Positions 35,857 to 45,098 of a stretch of DNA of 51,162 nt are shown here, piece by piece (positions within the stretch are counted from its first letter, which is position 1; the number at the start of each line of letters is the position of its first letter). The stretch is from Paraburkholderia rhizosphaerae (GTDB lineage: Bacteria; Pseudomonadota; Gammaproteobacteria; Burkholderiales; Burkholderiaceae). The notes under the pieces are model-generated. The model searched no databases and had not been told where the DNA came from. It saw only the letters and a program-made list of their open reading frames with translations. Position numbers and translations under genes: made by a program. The DNA lies in assembly GCF_004366595.1 (NCBI RefSeq), contig NZ_SORE01000038.1, forward strand, positions 1-51,162, written 5' to 3'.

Positions 35857-36198
35857 TCAAAGCGCGTCGTGACACAGCGTCATCATTCTTTGGACCATCG
35901 TGCTCGCTTCATTGAGTTCCATTTCGGCGGTGAAGAGCGCGGAAACACTTGAGAGCCGCACCGCGATTCCCGCGCTTTCCAGGTCGTACTGCGCAATTTT
36001 CAAAGCAAGCTGCCCCGTGCGGACACGTTCGAGCCAGTGCATTTTCGTTTCATTCTTGACAAGCCATTGACGGCAGCACTGTACAACATGATCGACGCGC
36101 CACTCCTGCGTCAGCGCGTACGATGCGGCCGCAATCGCGACAAGAAAACATAAGAGTTCCGCCCGCGCACGAGTGGATTCGGTGAATTCTCGTTCCAT
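35857..36198 (-). CDS. Hypothetical protein, probably membrane-anchored
   Basis: A 113-residue protein from ATG 36198. It has one hydrophobic segment (AELLCFLVAIAAASYAL) followed by a helical region with a CC pair (VVQCCRQWLVKNETKMHWLERV). No family recognised. The start is uncertain because GGAA directly abuts the ATG, and a TTG at 36276 would give a longer form. It lies divergently from transketolase. Confidence 0.45.
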   Translation of the reverse strand: MEREFTESTRARAELLCFLVAIAAASYALTQEWRVDHVVQCCRQWLVKNETKMHWLERVRTGQLALKIAQYDLESAGIAVRLSSVSALFTAEMELNEASTMVQRMMTLCHDAL

Positions 36199-36487
36199 TT
36201 CCGTTGATGTCCCTATTTTCCCGTCCGGATTCAGGCTTTCAGCCGGCGCCAACGCGGACGTCCATGCGAGATTCAATCGGCTAATGTTAGCAGCAAGTGC
36301 GAACGCTACGCGTCAAACCGCGTCGGACATATTCGTGAAACAGACCATGGGAACGGCCGTAGCGCACGAGACCTGCAGTGCCGCCTCGAAGGCACTACAC
36401 TTGCTCAATCGACCTGGTTGCCCGCCGCGGCATCTGGTGTGCCGCATTGCACTCTGCACTCCACTCTTGAACAAGGAGCCGTCGCTT

Positions 36488-38569
36488 ATGTCCTCAGCAT
36501 CCGATCTGGACCGCCTCGCGATCAACACCATCCGCACGCTGTCGATGGACGCCGTCCAGAAAGCCAACTCCGGTCACCCGGGCACACCGATGGCGCTTGC
36601 CCCGGTCGCCTTCCACCTGTGGCAGAACCATCTGCGGTACGACCCGGACGCGCCCGAGTGGCCGAACCGCGACCGCTTCGTGTTATCGGTCGGGCACGCC
36701 TCGATGCTGCTTTATTCGCTGTTGCACCTGTATGGCGTGAAAGAAGTGGATGCGCATGGCAAGCCGACCGGCAAGCCCGCAGTGTCGCTCGACGACATTA
36801 AACAGTTTCGTCAGCTCGATAGCAAAACGCCGGGTCACCCGGAATACGGGATGACCACCGGTGTCGAAACGACCACCGGGCCGCTCGGCCAGGGGCTCGG
36901 CAACAGCGTCGGCATGGCGATGGCCGCGCGCTGGAAGGAGGCGCACTTCAACCGGCCCGATGCGCAGCTCTTCGACTACCGCGTCTATGCGCTATGTGGC
37001 GATGGCGACATGATGGAAGGCGTGTCGCATGAAGCGGCGTCGCTAGCGGGACACCTGAAGCTATCGAACCTGATATGGATCTACGACAGCAACCGCGTGA
37101 CGATCGAAGGGCACACGGATCTCGCGTATAGCGATGAAGTCGAATCGCGTTTTCGCGGCTACAAGTGGAACACGATGCACGTCGACGACGCGAACGACGG
37201 TGCGGCATTCGAAGCGGCGCTCGAACGCGCGAAGGCAACCGCGGACCGTCCGACCCTGATCGTGGTGAAGAGCATTATCGGCTGGGGCGCGCCGCATAAG
37301 CAGGACACGTCGGGCGCACACGGCGAGCCGCTGGGCGAAGAAGAAATCAGGCTTGCGAAGCGCGCGTACGGTTGGCCCGAAGATGCGCAGTTCCTCGTGC
37401 CCGATGGTGTGATGCAGCACCTCGCGCAAGGCATGGGCGCGCGCGGCAAGACCGCACATAGCGACTGGAAGAAGCGCTTCGACGCGTATGGCGAGAAGCA
37501 CCCCGAACTCGCGAAAGAATTGTCGCTGATGCTCGCATCGAAGCTGCCCGATAACTGGGATGCGGATATCCCGGTGTTCGAAGCCGACCCGAAGGGGATT
37601 GCGACGCGCGAATCGTCGGGCAAAGTGCTGAACGCGATCGCGCAGCGTATTCCATGGATGATTGGCGGCGCAGCCGATCTTTCGCCGTCGACCAAAACGA
37701 ATCTCAAGTTTGAAGGCGCGGGCAGTTACGAACATGACAGCTACGCGGGTCGCAATCTGCACTTCGGCATACGCGAGCATGGGATGGGCGCGGTCGCAAA
37801 TGGTCTCGCGCTATCGGGCCTGCGCCCCTACGCGTCGACGTTCCTGATTTTCAGCGACTATATGAAGCCGCCGATTCGCCTGTCGGCGATCATGGAAGTG
37901 CCGGTCGTGTACGTGTTCACGCACGATTCGATCGGCGTTGGCGAGGACGGACCGACTCACCAGCCGATCGAGCAACTCGCGTCGCTGCGCGGCGTCCCGG
38001 GGCTGACGACACTGCGTCCGGCCGATGCGAACGAAGCGGGCGAAGCCTGGCGAGTAGCACTATCGCGTCCGCACGTGCCGTCATGCATCGTCGTCACGCG
38101 CCAGCCGCTGCCGACGCTCGACCGCAAGAAATATGCATCGGCCGAAGGCGTGCGGCGCGGTGCGTACGTGCTGGCCGATGCGGAAGGCGGCAAGAAGCCG
38201 CAAGTGCTGCTGCTCGCAACCGGCAGCGAGGTGTCGCTGTGTGTCGAGGTTTACGAGAAACTCAAGGCCGAAGGTATTGCGGCGCGTGTCGTGTCGATGC
38301 CGTCATGGGATATCTTCGAAACGCAGGATAAGGCGTACAAGGAGTCCGTACTGCCGCCCGACGTGCATGCACGCGTCGCGGTCGAACAGGCGGCCACGCT
38401 CGGGTGGGACCGCTACGTCGGCCGCCTTGGCTCGCAAATCGTGATGCATACGTTCGGCGCGTCCGCGCCATTGAAGGCGCTAAAAACGAAGTTCGGCTTC
38501 ACGCCAGAACGCGTCTACGACGAGGCGAAGAAACAGATCGAGCGAGTGAAATCCAACGGCAAGGAGTGA
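36488..38569 (+). CDS. tkt: Transketolase
   Basis: A 693-residue transketolase with all hallmarks. KANSGHPGTPMALAP lies at the start, the ThDP motif is GDGDMMEGVSHEAASLAG to LIWIYDSNRVTIEG, HFGIREHGMGAVANG carries the catalytic Glu, and GVGEDGPTHQPIEQL is in the middle domain. It interconverts sugar phosphates of the pentose phosphate pathway using thiamine diphosphate and Mg. AAGGAG precedes ATG 36488. It is followed 6 bp later by the 6-phosphogluconate dehydrogenase gene, so the two form an operon of the oxidative and non-oxidative branches. Confidence 0.97.
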   Translation: MSSASDLDRLAINTIRTLSMDAVQKANSGHPGTPMALAPVAFHLWQNHLRYDPDAPEWPNRDRFVLSVGHASMLLYSLLHLYGVKEVDAHGKPTGKPAVSLDDIKQFRQLDSKTPGHPEYGMTTGVETTTGPLGQGLGNSVGMAMAARWKEAHFNRPDAQLFDYRVYALCGDGDMMEGVSHEAASLAGHLKLSNLIWIYDSNRVTIEGHTDLAYSDEVESRFRGYKWNTMHVDDANDGAAFEAALERAKATADRPTLIVVKSIIGWGAPHKQDTSGAHGEPLGEEEIRLAKRAYGWPEDAQFLVPDGVMQHLAQGMGARGKTAHSDWKKRFDAYGEKHPELAKELSLMLASKLPDNWDADIPVFEADPKGIATRESSGKVLNAIAQRIPWMIGGAADLSPSTKTNLKFEGAGSYEHDSYAGRNLHFGIREHGMGAVANGLALSGLRPYASTFLIFSDYMKPPIRLSAIMEVPVVYVFTHDSIGVGEDGPTHQPIEQLASLRGVPGLTTLRPADANEAGEAWRVALSRPHVPSCIVVTRQPLPTLDRKKYASAEGVRRGAYVLADAEGGKKPQVLLLATGSEVSLCVEVYEKLKAEGIAARVVSMPSWDIFETQDKAYKESVLPPDVHARVAVEQAATLGWDRYVGRLGSQIVMHTFGASAPLKALKTKFGFTPERVYDEAKKQIERVKSNGKE

Positions 38570-38575
38570 ACCATC

Positions 38576-39556
38576 ATGCAGATTGGAATCGTAGGGTTGG
38601 GACGCATGGGCGGCAATATCGGACGTCGGCTGATGCGTGGAGGACACAAGTGCGTCGTCTATGACCACAATCCTCAGGCTACGGACGCGCTTGCGAACGA
38701 AGGCGCGACCGGCGCGAAGGATCTGCAGGACCTGGTCGCGAAGCTCACGGCGCCGCGCGTGGTGTGGCTGATGCTGCCGGCCGGAAAGATTACCGAGGAC
38801 ACGCTGGGCGATTTGCGCAAACTGCTCGGCAAGGACGACATCGTGATCGACGGCGGCAATACGTTCTACAAGGACGATATCCGCCGCGCCGCGCAGTTGC
38901 GCGAACAGGGGCTGCACTACGTCGATGTCGGCACGTCGGGCGGCATCTGGGGTCTGGAGCGCGGCTATTGCATGATGATTGGCGGCGAAGACGAGGTCGT
39001 GCGACGCATCGATCCGATTCTGTCGGTGCTTGCGCCGGGCCGCGGCGATATTCCGGCGACGCCGAACCGCGACAAGCGCGATGCGCGCGTCGAGCAGGGC
39101 TATATGCACGTGGGCCCGGTCGGCTCCGGGCATTTCGTGAAGATGGTGCACAACGGCATCGAGTACGGGCTGATGCAGGCCTATGCGGAAGGCTTTCATA
39201 TTCTCGAGCACAAGGATATGGACGGGCTGCCCGAAGACCAGCGCTACCGGATCGATCTCGCGGATGTCGCGGAGGTGTGGCGGCGGGGCAGCGTCGTGTC
39301 GTCGTGGCTGCTCGATCTGACGGCCGGCGCGCTGGCGCAGGACAGTTCGCTGCAGCATTTCTCGACTGAAGTCGCGGATAGCGGCGAAGGGCGCTGGACG
39401 ATCGAAGCCGCGATCGAAGAAGCGGTGCCCGCGCAGGTGCTGTCCGCGGCGCTCTATACGCGTTTCCGGTCGCGCGATATCGAGGCGTTTCCTGAACGTA
39501 TGCTTTCAGCCATGCGATTTGGGTTTGGCGGACACAAGGAATTTCCGGTCAAGTAA
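38576..39556 (+). CDS. gnd: 6-phosphogluconate dehydrogenase, short (YqeC/GndA) type
   Basis: A 326-residue enzyme, the short form rather than the 470-residue classical Gnd. The Rossmann motif GIVGLGRMGGNIGRR is followed by VVYDHN, whose D30 favours NAD over NADP. Also visible are DGGNTFYKDD, VGTSGGIWGLERGYCMMIGG, and the catalytic GSGHFVKMVHNGIEYG. It oxidatively decarboxylates 6-phosphogluconate to ribulose 5-phosphate. GGAG precedes ATG 38576. It is co-transcribed with tkt, with a good hairpin 15 bp after its stop. Confidence 0.94.
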   Translation: MQIGIVGLGRMGGNIGRRLMRGGHKCVVYDHNPQATDALANEGATGAKDLQDLVAKLTAPRVVWLMLPAGKITEDTLGDLRKLLGKDDIVIDGGNTFYKDDIRRAAQLREQGLHYVDVGTSGGIWGLERGYCMMIGGEDEVVRRIDPILSVLAPGRGDIPATPNRDKRDARVEQGYMHVGPVGSGHFVKMVHNGIEYGLMQAYAEGFHILEHKDMDGLPEDQRYRIDLADVAEVWRRGSVVSSWLLDLTAGALAQDSSLQHFSTEVADSGEGRWTIEAAIEEAVPAQVLSAALYTRFRSRDIEAFPERMLSAMRFGFGGHKEFPVK

Positions 39557-39570
39557 TTCACGCGGTTTAC

Positions 39571-39602
39571 GTGGCGATCCGGCGTGCGCGTCGGATCGCC
39601 AC
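39571..39602 (+). terminator. Terminator hairpin after tkt-gnd
   Basis: A perfect 11-bp stem, GTGGCGATCCG with its complement CGGATCGCCAC, with a 10-base loop, followed by TTATAAAA. It lies 14 bp after the gnd stop and most likely ends the tkt-gnd transcript. Confidence 0.65.
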
Positions 39603-39700
39603 TTATAAAACTCAAGAACGACTAACCAGCACCAGCGCGCAAAGCTATCTGTCACCCTCAAGGCGAACGGCGCCCCGGCCGATATAAGCCGATATCGAAT

Positions 39701-40210
39701 TTTCGGCAATTTGATGCGCCGGCTCTGTCGCCGACCGGCGATACGATAGCCTTCACCAGGCTTACTCGCGGCGTCGACGAAGCGCACGACAGTCCCGCGG
39801 TTCGCGATCTGTGGGTGATTCACTTGAAGGATCACAAGGCCGTGCGGCTCGTAACCGGTAAGCCGCAGGGCAATGAAAAACCGGAACGGGTGCTCGCCGA
39901 TATCGATCAGCCGATCTTTTCGCCGGACGGAGCGACCGTCTATTTCCTGACCGCGGCTAGCGCGTCATCGGCTGCCATCCATGCGGTGCCGGCCGCCGGT
40001 GGTCCGCAACGCTATGTGACCGACGGCAATGCGCTTTCCGTGGTGAACAAGGGCAAATATGTCGGTTCGCTACTGGTCGCGCAGCATCGCGTGATGAGCG
40101 GGCACGGATCATGGGACCCTCAGGTGCTGATGTCGCCGGCGGGCAAAACGATCAAGGTGGTCGGCGAGGATGCCAACGCGCTTCGAAGCGTAGAGGCCGA
40201 GCGGAATTGA
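39701..40210 (+). pseudogene. 5'-truncated TolB-like beta-propeller protein
   Basis: From about 39701 the frame reads DAPALSPTGDTIAFTRL, then VRDLWVIHLKDHKAVRLVTG, QPIFSPDGATVYFLTAA, and ends in a propeller-like tail (DPQVLMSPAGKTIKVVGED). These are WD40-like PD40 blades found in TolB and S9 peptidase propellers. There is no start codon or ribosome site for the front part, and only about two to three blades remain of a usual six or seven. The first ATG is at 39815, mid-blade. It is a remnant, probably not functional. Confidence 0.6.
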
Positions 40211-40240
40211 CATTCGGATGGCTTTTAAAGAAGCGCCATC

Positions 40241-40271
40241 ACGATCGGGCGTTCGACTTGCGCCCGATCGT
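40241..40271. terminator. Hairpin between the propeller remnant and rcnB-like gene
   Basis: A perfect 11-bp stem, ACGATCGGGCG and CGCCCGATCGT, with a 9-base loop. No T-run on the plus strand. In the AT-richer DNA after it, TTGACA at 40329-40334 could be a -35 for the rcnB-like gene, with a poor TAGCTA 16 bp later. Confidence 0.4.
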
Positions 40272-40498
40272 AAAACACCTTGAAGTCACGATTCTCTCTA
40301 CTACCATTGATAGACAATTCTCAGAATCTTGACAATTCGCACAATTTGCATAGCTAATTTCCGTGAATTTCGAGCTATTTTCACCATTCTTTAGCGCACG
40401 CTCACGCAGTCTGGGTACACAGCTTCCGGGATTCATGGCCGAATAAACCACACGTTATGTGCGACGTTAACTATCTTCCTGCTTCAGGAGATCGGACT

Positions 40499-40828
40499 AT
40501 GAAAAGCAAACTCGTTCTTTCTGCCATCGCTGCGCTCGTCGTCGGTGTGAGCTCTACCGTGTTCGCGCAAGACGCCGCCGCTCCTGATCAAAGCCAGGGG
40601 ACGGGCCGCCAGCAAGTGATGCCGACCATGCCGCATCGCGACTGGCAGGAAGGCCAGCAGGTCCCGTCGAAATATCGACACTACAACTTCGTGATGAAGG
40701 ACTGGAAGTCACATAACCTCGACGCACCGGCGCGCGGTCAGAAATGGCTTGGGGTCAACGGCGATTATGTGCTGGTCAGCACGAACAACTGGAAGATCGC
40801 GAAAATCGTAGCCGGCACACCGCAGTAA
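40499..40828 (+). CDS. RcnB family periplasmic protein
   Basis: A 109-residue exported protein. The signal peptide ends at VFAQ (residues 1-23). The mature domain matches RcnB: GQQVPSKYRHYNFVMKDWKSH, then L.AP..GQKWLGVNGDYVLVS and a final KIAKI. RcnB in E. coli helps nickel/cobalt homeostasis in the periplasm; many relatives in Burkholderiaceae lack a proven role. AGGAG lies 8 bp before ATG 40499. The His-rich EamA protein 5 kb away is another metal-linked gene, but they are not co-transcribed. Confidence 0.85.
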   Translation: MKSKLVLSAIAALVVGVSSTVFAQDAAAPDQSQGTGRQQVMPTMPHRDWQEGQQVPSKYRHYNFVMKDWKSHNLDAPARGQKWLGVNGDYVLVSTNNWKIAKIVAGTPQ

Positions 40829-41024
40829 TCCGCCGCTGTGATCCGCCGCAGGGACCCGCACTGACTGACGCTGTGTGATCTACGATCGGCGCTGGCGTAA
40901 CGGTGCGCCCGCTCGCCGGTCAGCTTGCATCATCGCATCGATTGGCTCGACGCCGCCCACGCTGATCGGCAGCTTGCCGTGACATTCTGCGGGCGCGGGC
41001 GGATGCTATGCACCGGTGTATTCG

Positions 41025-41405
41025 CTATTGGACGAGTTTAGTGCGAAGCCGCGTGTACTCGTCTTCCGTCAGGGATCCTGTCGATTTCAACTTGTCGAGC
41101 TTCTCGAGTTCATCGGCGACGCTAAAGCCCACCACCTGACGCAATTCGTCACGCGCCTTTTGCGCCCGCTCGTGGTTGCGCTCGGCCATCCTTCTGCCTT
41201 GCGTCAGGATATAGGCGAATACGCCGATATAGGGCAAGACAATCAGAAAAATCACCCATATGACTTTCATAAATCCGGAAATATCGTGCCGGCTGAACAG
41301 GTCTCCCGCTATCGTGATGAACAGCCAGAACCACAATATGAACATGAATATCGAAAAGACATCGATAATGAAGCCGGAAAACGTGAAGCCATTTGTTAAA
41401 ATCAT
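41025..41405 (-). CDS. Membrane protein with PLDc_N and SHOCT domains
   Basis: A 126-residue protein. Residues 1-75 carry two membrane helices with the PLDc_N pattern (FWLFITIAGDLFSRHDISG, VIWVIFLIVLPYIGVFAYIL). The C-terminal 30 residues are a SHOCT motif (ADELEKLDKLKSTGSLTEDEY). Such proteins are common and uncharacterised; SHOCT is thought to promote oligomerisation. It lies 70 bp downstream of the HdeD-like gene on the same strand and may be co-transcribed with it as an envelope-stress pair. Confidence 0.85.
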   Translation of the reverse strand: MILTNGFTFSGFIIDVFSIFMFILWFWLFITIAGDLFSRHDISGFMKVIWVIFLIVLPYIGVFAYILTQGRRMAERNHERAQKARDELRQVVGFSVADELEKLDKLKSTGSLTEDEYTRLRTKLVQ

Positions 41406-41474
41406 GGATGCTCTCCATCGGTTGCGTGAGGAAACTTCCTTGACGCTACAAGAGCACGGTCAATCGCGCGCGGT

Positions 41475-41990
41475 TCAGGCGCGGCTGCGGTTACGTTCAC
41501 GTGCGGCAGGCAGCGCGACGCCCATCGAGATCAAATCCACGCCGAGAAACAGCGAAAGCAGGCGCAGCGGCACATCAGGAAAGTGTGCCGCCAGATAAAC
41601 GGCGAGCAGGAACGACAGCCCCGCGCTGACCAGGCCGACGATGTTGATCGTCATCTCACGCTCGATCGATGCAACCACCTTGAAGAAACCGTCGAGCACG
41701 AAAAATATCATCAGCATCACGGTGAGACCCTGCGTACGCACGCTGTCGTTCGACAGCATCAGGATGCCGATCAGGATCGGCACGACGACCGGCGGAATCC
41801 TCCGAACGAATTGCCAGCCGCTCGTTGAAAAAAGACTCAACGCATGCACGAAGCCGCAAAACAGCAGCATCCTCGCGATAAAAACCGTTCCGAGAAAAGA
41901 GCTGGTTGCCAGCGGGACCACAATACAGACAATTCCCGCGAGCACGAGAAGAGAGGAGCTTGCAATGGGAAAAATTGCGCGTGTTTTCAT
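41475..41990 (-). CDS. HdeD family (DUF308) membrane protein
   Basis: A 171-residue protein with six predicted helices in HdeD/DUF308 arrangement (LLVLAGIVCIVVPLATS, ILIGILMLSN, FFVLDGFFKVVASIE, and the late LFLGVDLISMGVAL). HdeD in E. coli contributes to acid resistance at high cell density; here the role is inferred. ATG 41990 has no strong ribosome site, and a TTG at 42026 is an in-frame alternative. Confidence 0.85.
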   Translation of the reverse strand: MKTRAIFPIASSSLLVLAGIVCIVVPLATSSFLGTVFIARMLLFCGFVHALSLFSTSGWQFVRRIPPVVVPILIGILMLSNDSVRTQGLTVMLMIFFVLDGFFKVVASIEREMTINIVGLVSAGLSFLLAVYLAAHFPDVPLRLLSLFLGVDLISMGVALPAARERNRSRA

Positions 41991-42155
41991 ATTCGAACGT
42001 AACTGCACATGACTCGTTATATCCAACTTACATGTGTGCCTGTCGAAATATGCGTTCTAGCAAAAACCTGGCGTGCCACTGCCAATCGCGGAAGTATAGT
42101 GCGTGCTTCCTCAAATACAAGCGCATACATGGGAAGCTGCGCGCATCCCGCACCG

Positions 42156-43514
42156 TCAACGCGACACGCTAAAGCCGATGCGCGCAACCCAGCGATGCTG
42201 GTTGTAGTCGAGGATATCTTCGCCATAGCCGTTGAAGTACTGCACAAACAGATAGCCCGCCGCTGCGCTGCCGAACAGCTTGGCAAGCGGATAGGTGAAT
42301 TGCGTATCGATGCTGCCGTACGTCGATTTCGTGCCTTTTCGCATCGTCGCCGCGAGCTGCCAGCCATCCGGACTGCCGTACGTGACCTTCAGGTCCACAT
42401 AGCCGCGATAGTCGGTGATATTCCCGTTCTCGCCGGCGATATGCTGGTACCAGTAGACTTTCGGTTCGACCTTGAAGTGATTTGCGGTGAGGTCGCCGAA
42501 CTCGAAGATCGGCTTGACGAACAGGATGTCCACACCGCGCGATTCTTCTCCGTCGCGGCCGTTCGACTCGTGCTCATAGCCGGCCATCATGCCCAGCCTC
42601 GTGAACCAGCTGGCCTTCCAGCCGGTGTCGGGCAGGTAGTAGAACAGCGCCGGCATATAGCTGGTATCGCGAAACGGCGCGGAATACTCGCCGAGATCCC
42701 ATAGCGAACTCTGCGTGTACCCGAAGTAGAGGTTGTCGAAGAAGCTTCGTGAACGCGGATCTTCCGGCAGGATGAAACGAAACATGAAGCTGATCTGAAA
42801 CTTCGCGAGGTTATGGCCGTGCGAATCCCAGCCATCCGCAAAGAACGTCGGCTCGTACGGGGAGATCCGTCCCGCGAGGAAGCGGCCAAGATCCGGAATC
42901 AACGAATTGCTCGGCTGCACGGCGGATGGCGGCATGGCCGCGGCGAGCGCTGCATTGCCCGGCACCGCCTGTCCGGGTGCAGCCGTCGCATTGGGCGCCG
43001 ACGCGGCGGCAGCGGGGGCGGCGTTCGCCGTCGCCGGTGTCGTCGCACTCTCATTCGTACTCGCCGGTGCTGCGGCAGTGGTGCTCGCTGTGGCCGGCGC
43101 GGCATGGTCAGGCTTGCGCGTGAGCAACACCACCGAAGGCGACACATCGACGCCGGGCACATCGATTCTGAGTGCGCCGCGCGCCGAGTCCGGCCACGCC
43201 GCGCTATAACTGACCGCCTTCATTTCGCCGGCCGCGAGGCGCAGATGCTCGGGCGCGCCGGGGACGCGGGTCAGCGGCACGATCAGAGGCAGGGCCTCGC
43301 CATTGGTCAGCGTAATGTTCAACGTGCGCGGCACATCGAATGACGTGCCGGACGGCGCATCGCCCGAGTACACAATGGTCACGACCAGCGGTTCGTCCGA
43401 TCTCGCTTCGCGCGGCGGGCGCAAAAAAGATACCGCTGCGGAGCTCGCCGGCACATGGCCCGCGAAGGTCGCCGCGGCAAGCGCCACGCACGCCGCCGCT
43501 TTTCTCCACGCCAT
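42156..43514 (-). CDS. pldA: Outer-membrane phospholipase A with long N-terminal extension
   Basis: About 452 residues. The C-terminal 240 residues are an OMPLA barrel with the catalytic His/Ser in YEHESNGRDGEESRG and a final aromatic-rich strand ending FSVSR. A signal peptide (ACVALAAATFAGHVPASSA) precedes an Ig-like beta domain and an Ala/Pro/Thr linker, absent in E. coli PldA. OMPLA hydrolyses phospholipids in the outer leaflet, dimerising with calcium. ATG 43514 gives a clean signal; GTG 43574 has GGAGGT only 3 bp upstream and is an alternative. Confidence 0.86.
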   Translation of the reverse strand: MAWRKAAACVALAAATFAGHVPASSAAVSFLRPPREARSDEPLVVTIVYSGDAPSGTSFDVPRTLNITLTNGEALPLIVPLTRVPGAPEHLRLAAGEMKAVSYSAAWPDSARGALRIDVPGVDVSPSVVLLTRKPDHAAPATASTTAAAPASTNESATTPATANAAPAAAASAPNATAAPGQAVPGNAALAAAMPPSAVQPSNSLIPDLGRFLAGRISPYEPTFFADGWDSHGHNLAKFQISFMFRFILPEDPRSRSFFDNLYFGYTQSSLWDLGEYSAPFRDTSYMPALFYYLPDTGWKASWFTRLGMMAGYEHESNGRDGEESRGVDILFVKPIFEFGDLTANHFKVEPKVYWYQHIAGENGNITDYRGYVDLKVTYGSPDGWQLAATMRKGTKSTYGSIDTQFTYPLAKLFGSAAAGYLFVQYFNGYGEDILDYNQHRWVARIGFSVSR

Positions 43515-44206
43515 CCTCGCAGTCGGAACCGCCCGGGAACAGGATTCCTCACGAACTGCCAGCCTGATCGCCACGTGACCTCCTTGTATCGCCACAACGA
43601 TTCGCAGCGTGAGCGCCGTAGAACAAGCATCAACGGTCGGTCGCGTAAAACCGGGAGCGATCTCATGAAAGCGTCTATTCGCGGTCGCTCGATGGAGACT
43701 CGGATTGTGGATCTCAACGACTATTCATTCTGAATTCTTCGATTCCTGAATTCGATACTAACAATAACGGTGCTTCACAAGGTGTGAATTGTCAAATTTT
43801 CCTCGGTACAACTGTTGTTCGCGTGAACGATGCACGGTGGATGCATCTCGCGGTCGGCATCGATGACGACGCAGGTCATGCTTGACGGACGCGATCGCTC
43901 GAGTTCGCGGACGGTTCCGCTGAACCACGCGCGAATGTGGCGAAAGTTCACAATTGTTGTCAAACCGTATGCGGGGTCGTCCTTATACTCCAGTCCGTTT
44001 CTGTTCAATAAACGGTCTTTCACGCCTTTCGAACTAGATGACTTCGGCCCCTGGTTAACATTTAACGATAAAGCATGGTGGGAGACGCGTAGTCGGTCAC
44101 TCGCAGCGCGAGCCGATTTTTTCGCGCGCACGCAATGACTTTGGAAAGAGGCATGCATTGCGGCGATCGGCCATTTTCCCAAATATTGCAGGTTAAAGGA
44201 CCCGCC
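43515..44206. other. Gap without a firm gene
   Basis: About 690 bp between divergent genes pldA and adc. Its only plausible coding item is the 22-codon frame at 43665. Open frames over 43775-44239 on both strands have no ribosome site or family resemblance. The stretch 43731-43800 is AT-rich and may hold promoters. Confidence 0.4.
43665..43733 (+). CDS. Possible 22-residue peptide
   Basis: ATG 43665 is preceded by GGGAG at 7 bp spacing and opens a 22-codon frame, MKASIRGRSMETRIVDLNDY plus two residues, then TGA. No known family. It could be a leader peptide, a very small gene or chance. Listed because the ribosome site is good and nothing else is coded here. Confidence 0.2.
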   Translation: MKASIRGRSMETRIVDLNDYSF

Positions 44207-45016
44207 ATGAATATCAACGATGTGAAAAACAAAGCGCATTCGATACCGTTGACGAGCCCGGCTTATTCGCGCGGCCCGTATCGTTTTATCGATCGCGAAT
44301 TTCTGATCGTCACCTATCGCACCGATCCGGAAAAGCTGCGCGAACTGGTTCCGGAGCCGCTGGAAGTGGATATGGACAATCCGCTCGTCAAATACGAATT
44401 TATCCGGATGCCCGATTCATCCGGATTCGGCGATTACACAGAATCCGGCCAGGTGATCCCGGTCATGTTCCAGGGACGTCGCGGCGCCTATGTGCACTCG
44501 ATGTATCTCGACGATCATGCACCGACGGCGGGCGGCCGCGAGATCTGGGGCTTTCCGAAGAAGATGGGGCATCCGTCGCTGACCGTCGACGCCGACACGA
44601 TCGTCGGCGAACTTCGCTACGGCAAGGTGTTGGTTGCAACCGCAACCATGGGCTACAAGTTCGAAGCGCTGGATAAGTCGGCCGCCAAGGCGACGCTCGA
44701 AGCACCTGGCTTTCTGCTAAAGATCGTGCCGCATGTCGATGGCAGTTTGCGTGGTCTGGAACTCGTCGAGTACCGCTGCGAGGATGTTGAGATCAAAGGC
44801 GCATGGAGCGGTCCGGTCGGGCTCGAGTTGTTCTCGCATGCACTCGCTCCGGTGAAGGATCTGCCGGTGCTTGAAATCGTGTCGGGTGCGCATATTCTTG
44901 CGGACTTGACGCTCGGCCTCGGTCACGTCGCGTATGACTACCTCGCGGATTCGCAGCGGCACTCGGCGCCGCGCAGCGCGCACGAGCGCGCGAGAGAGGT
45001 GGCGGTCGCGGCGTAG
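44207..45016 (+). CDS. adc: Acetoacetate decarboxylase
   Basis: A 269-residue acetoacetate decarboxylase family protein. The Schiff-base lysine is in REIWGFPKKMGHP (K118, with K119 next to it and E112 nearby), matching the ELxxxPKKxG signature. It converts acetoacetate to acetone and CO2, or acts on a related beta-keto acid. TTAAAGGA precedes ATG 44207 and replaces earlier in-frame ATGs. It stands alone, facing a decayed lyase gene across a bidirectional hairpin. Confidence 0.92.
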   Translation: MNINDVKNKAHSIPLTSPAYSRGPYRFIDREFLIVTYRTDPEKLRELVPEPLEVDMDNPLVKYEFIRMPDSSGFGDYTESGQVIPVMFQGRRGAYVHSMYLDDHAPTAGGREIWGFPKKMGHPSLTVDADTIVGELRYGKVLVATATMGYKFEALDKSAAKATLEAPGFLLKIVPHVDGSLRGLELVEYRCEDVEIKGAWSGPVGLELFSHALAPVKDLPVLEIVSGAHILADLTLGLGHVAYDYLADSQRHSAPRSAHERAREVAVAA

Positions 45017-45061
45017 TAACCGCCCGCACAGTCGGCGACGGTCACGACGATCACGGCAAGG

Positions 45062-45083
45062 GGAGGGCACGAGGGTGCCCTCC
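45062..45083. terminator. Bidirectional hairpin after adc
   Basis: A perfect 9-bp stem GGAGGGCAC/GTGCCCTCC with a GAGG loop, 45 bp after the adc stop. The T-run on the plus strand is weak (TCATCTTT). It sits between the convergent ends of adc and the lyase remnant. Confidence 0.5.
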
Positions 45084-45098
45084 GGTCTCATCTTTGAC

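Noticed and set aside
43775..44239. A 154-codon minus-strand frame before adc
   Set aside because: No ribosome site, no family resemblance, and it overlaps the adc leader and start; likely chance.
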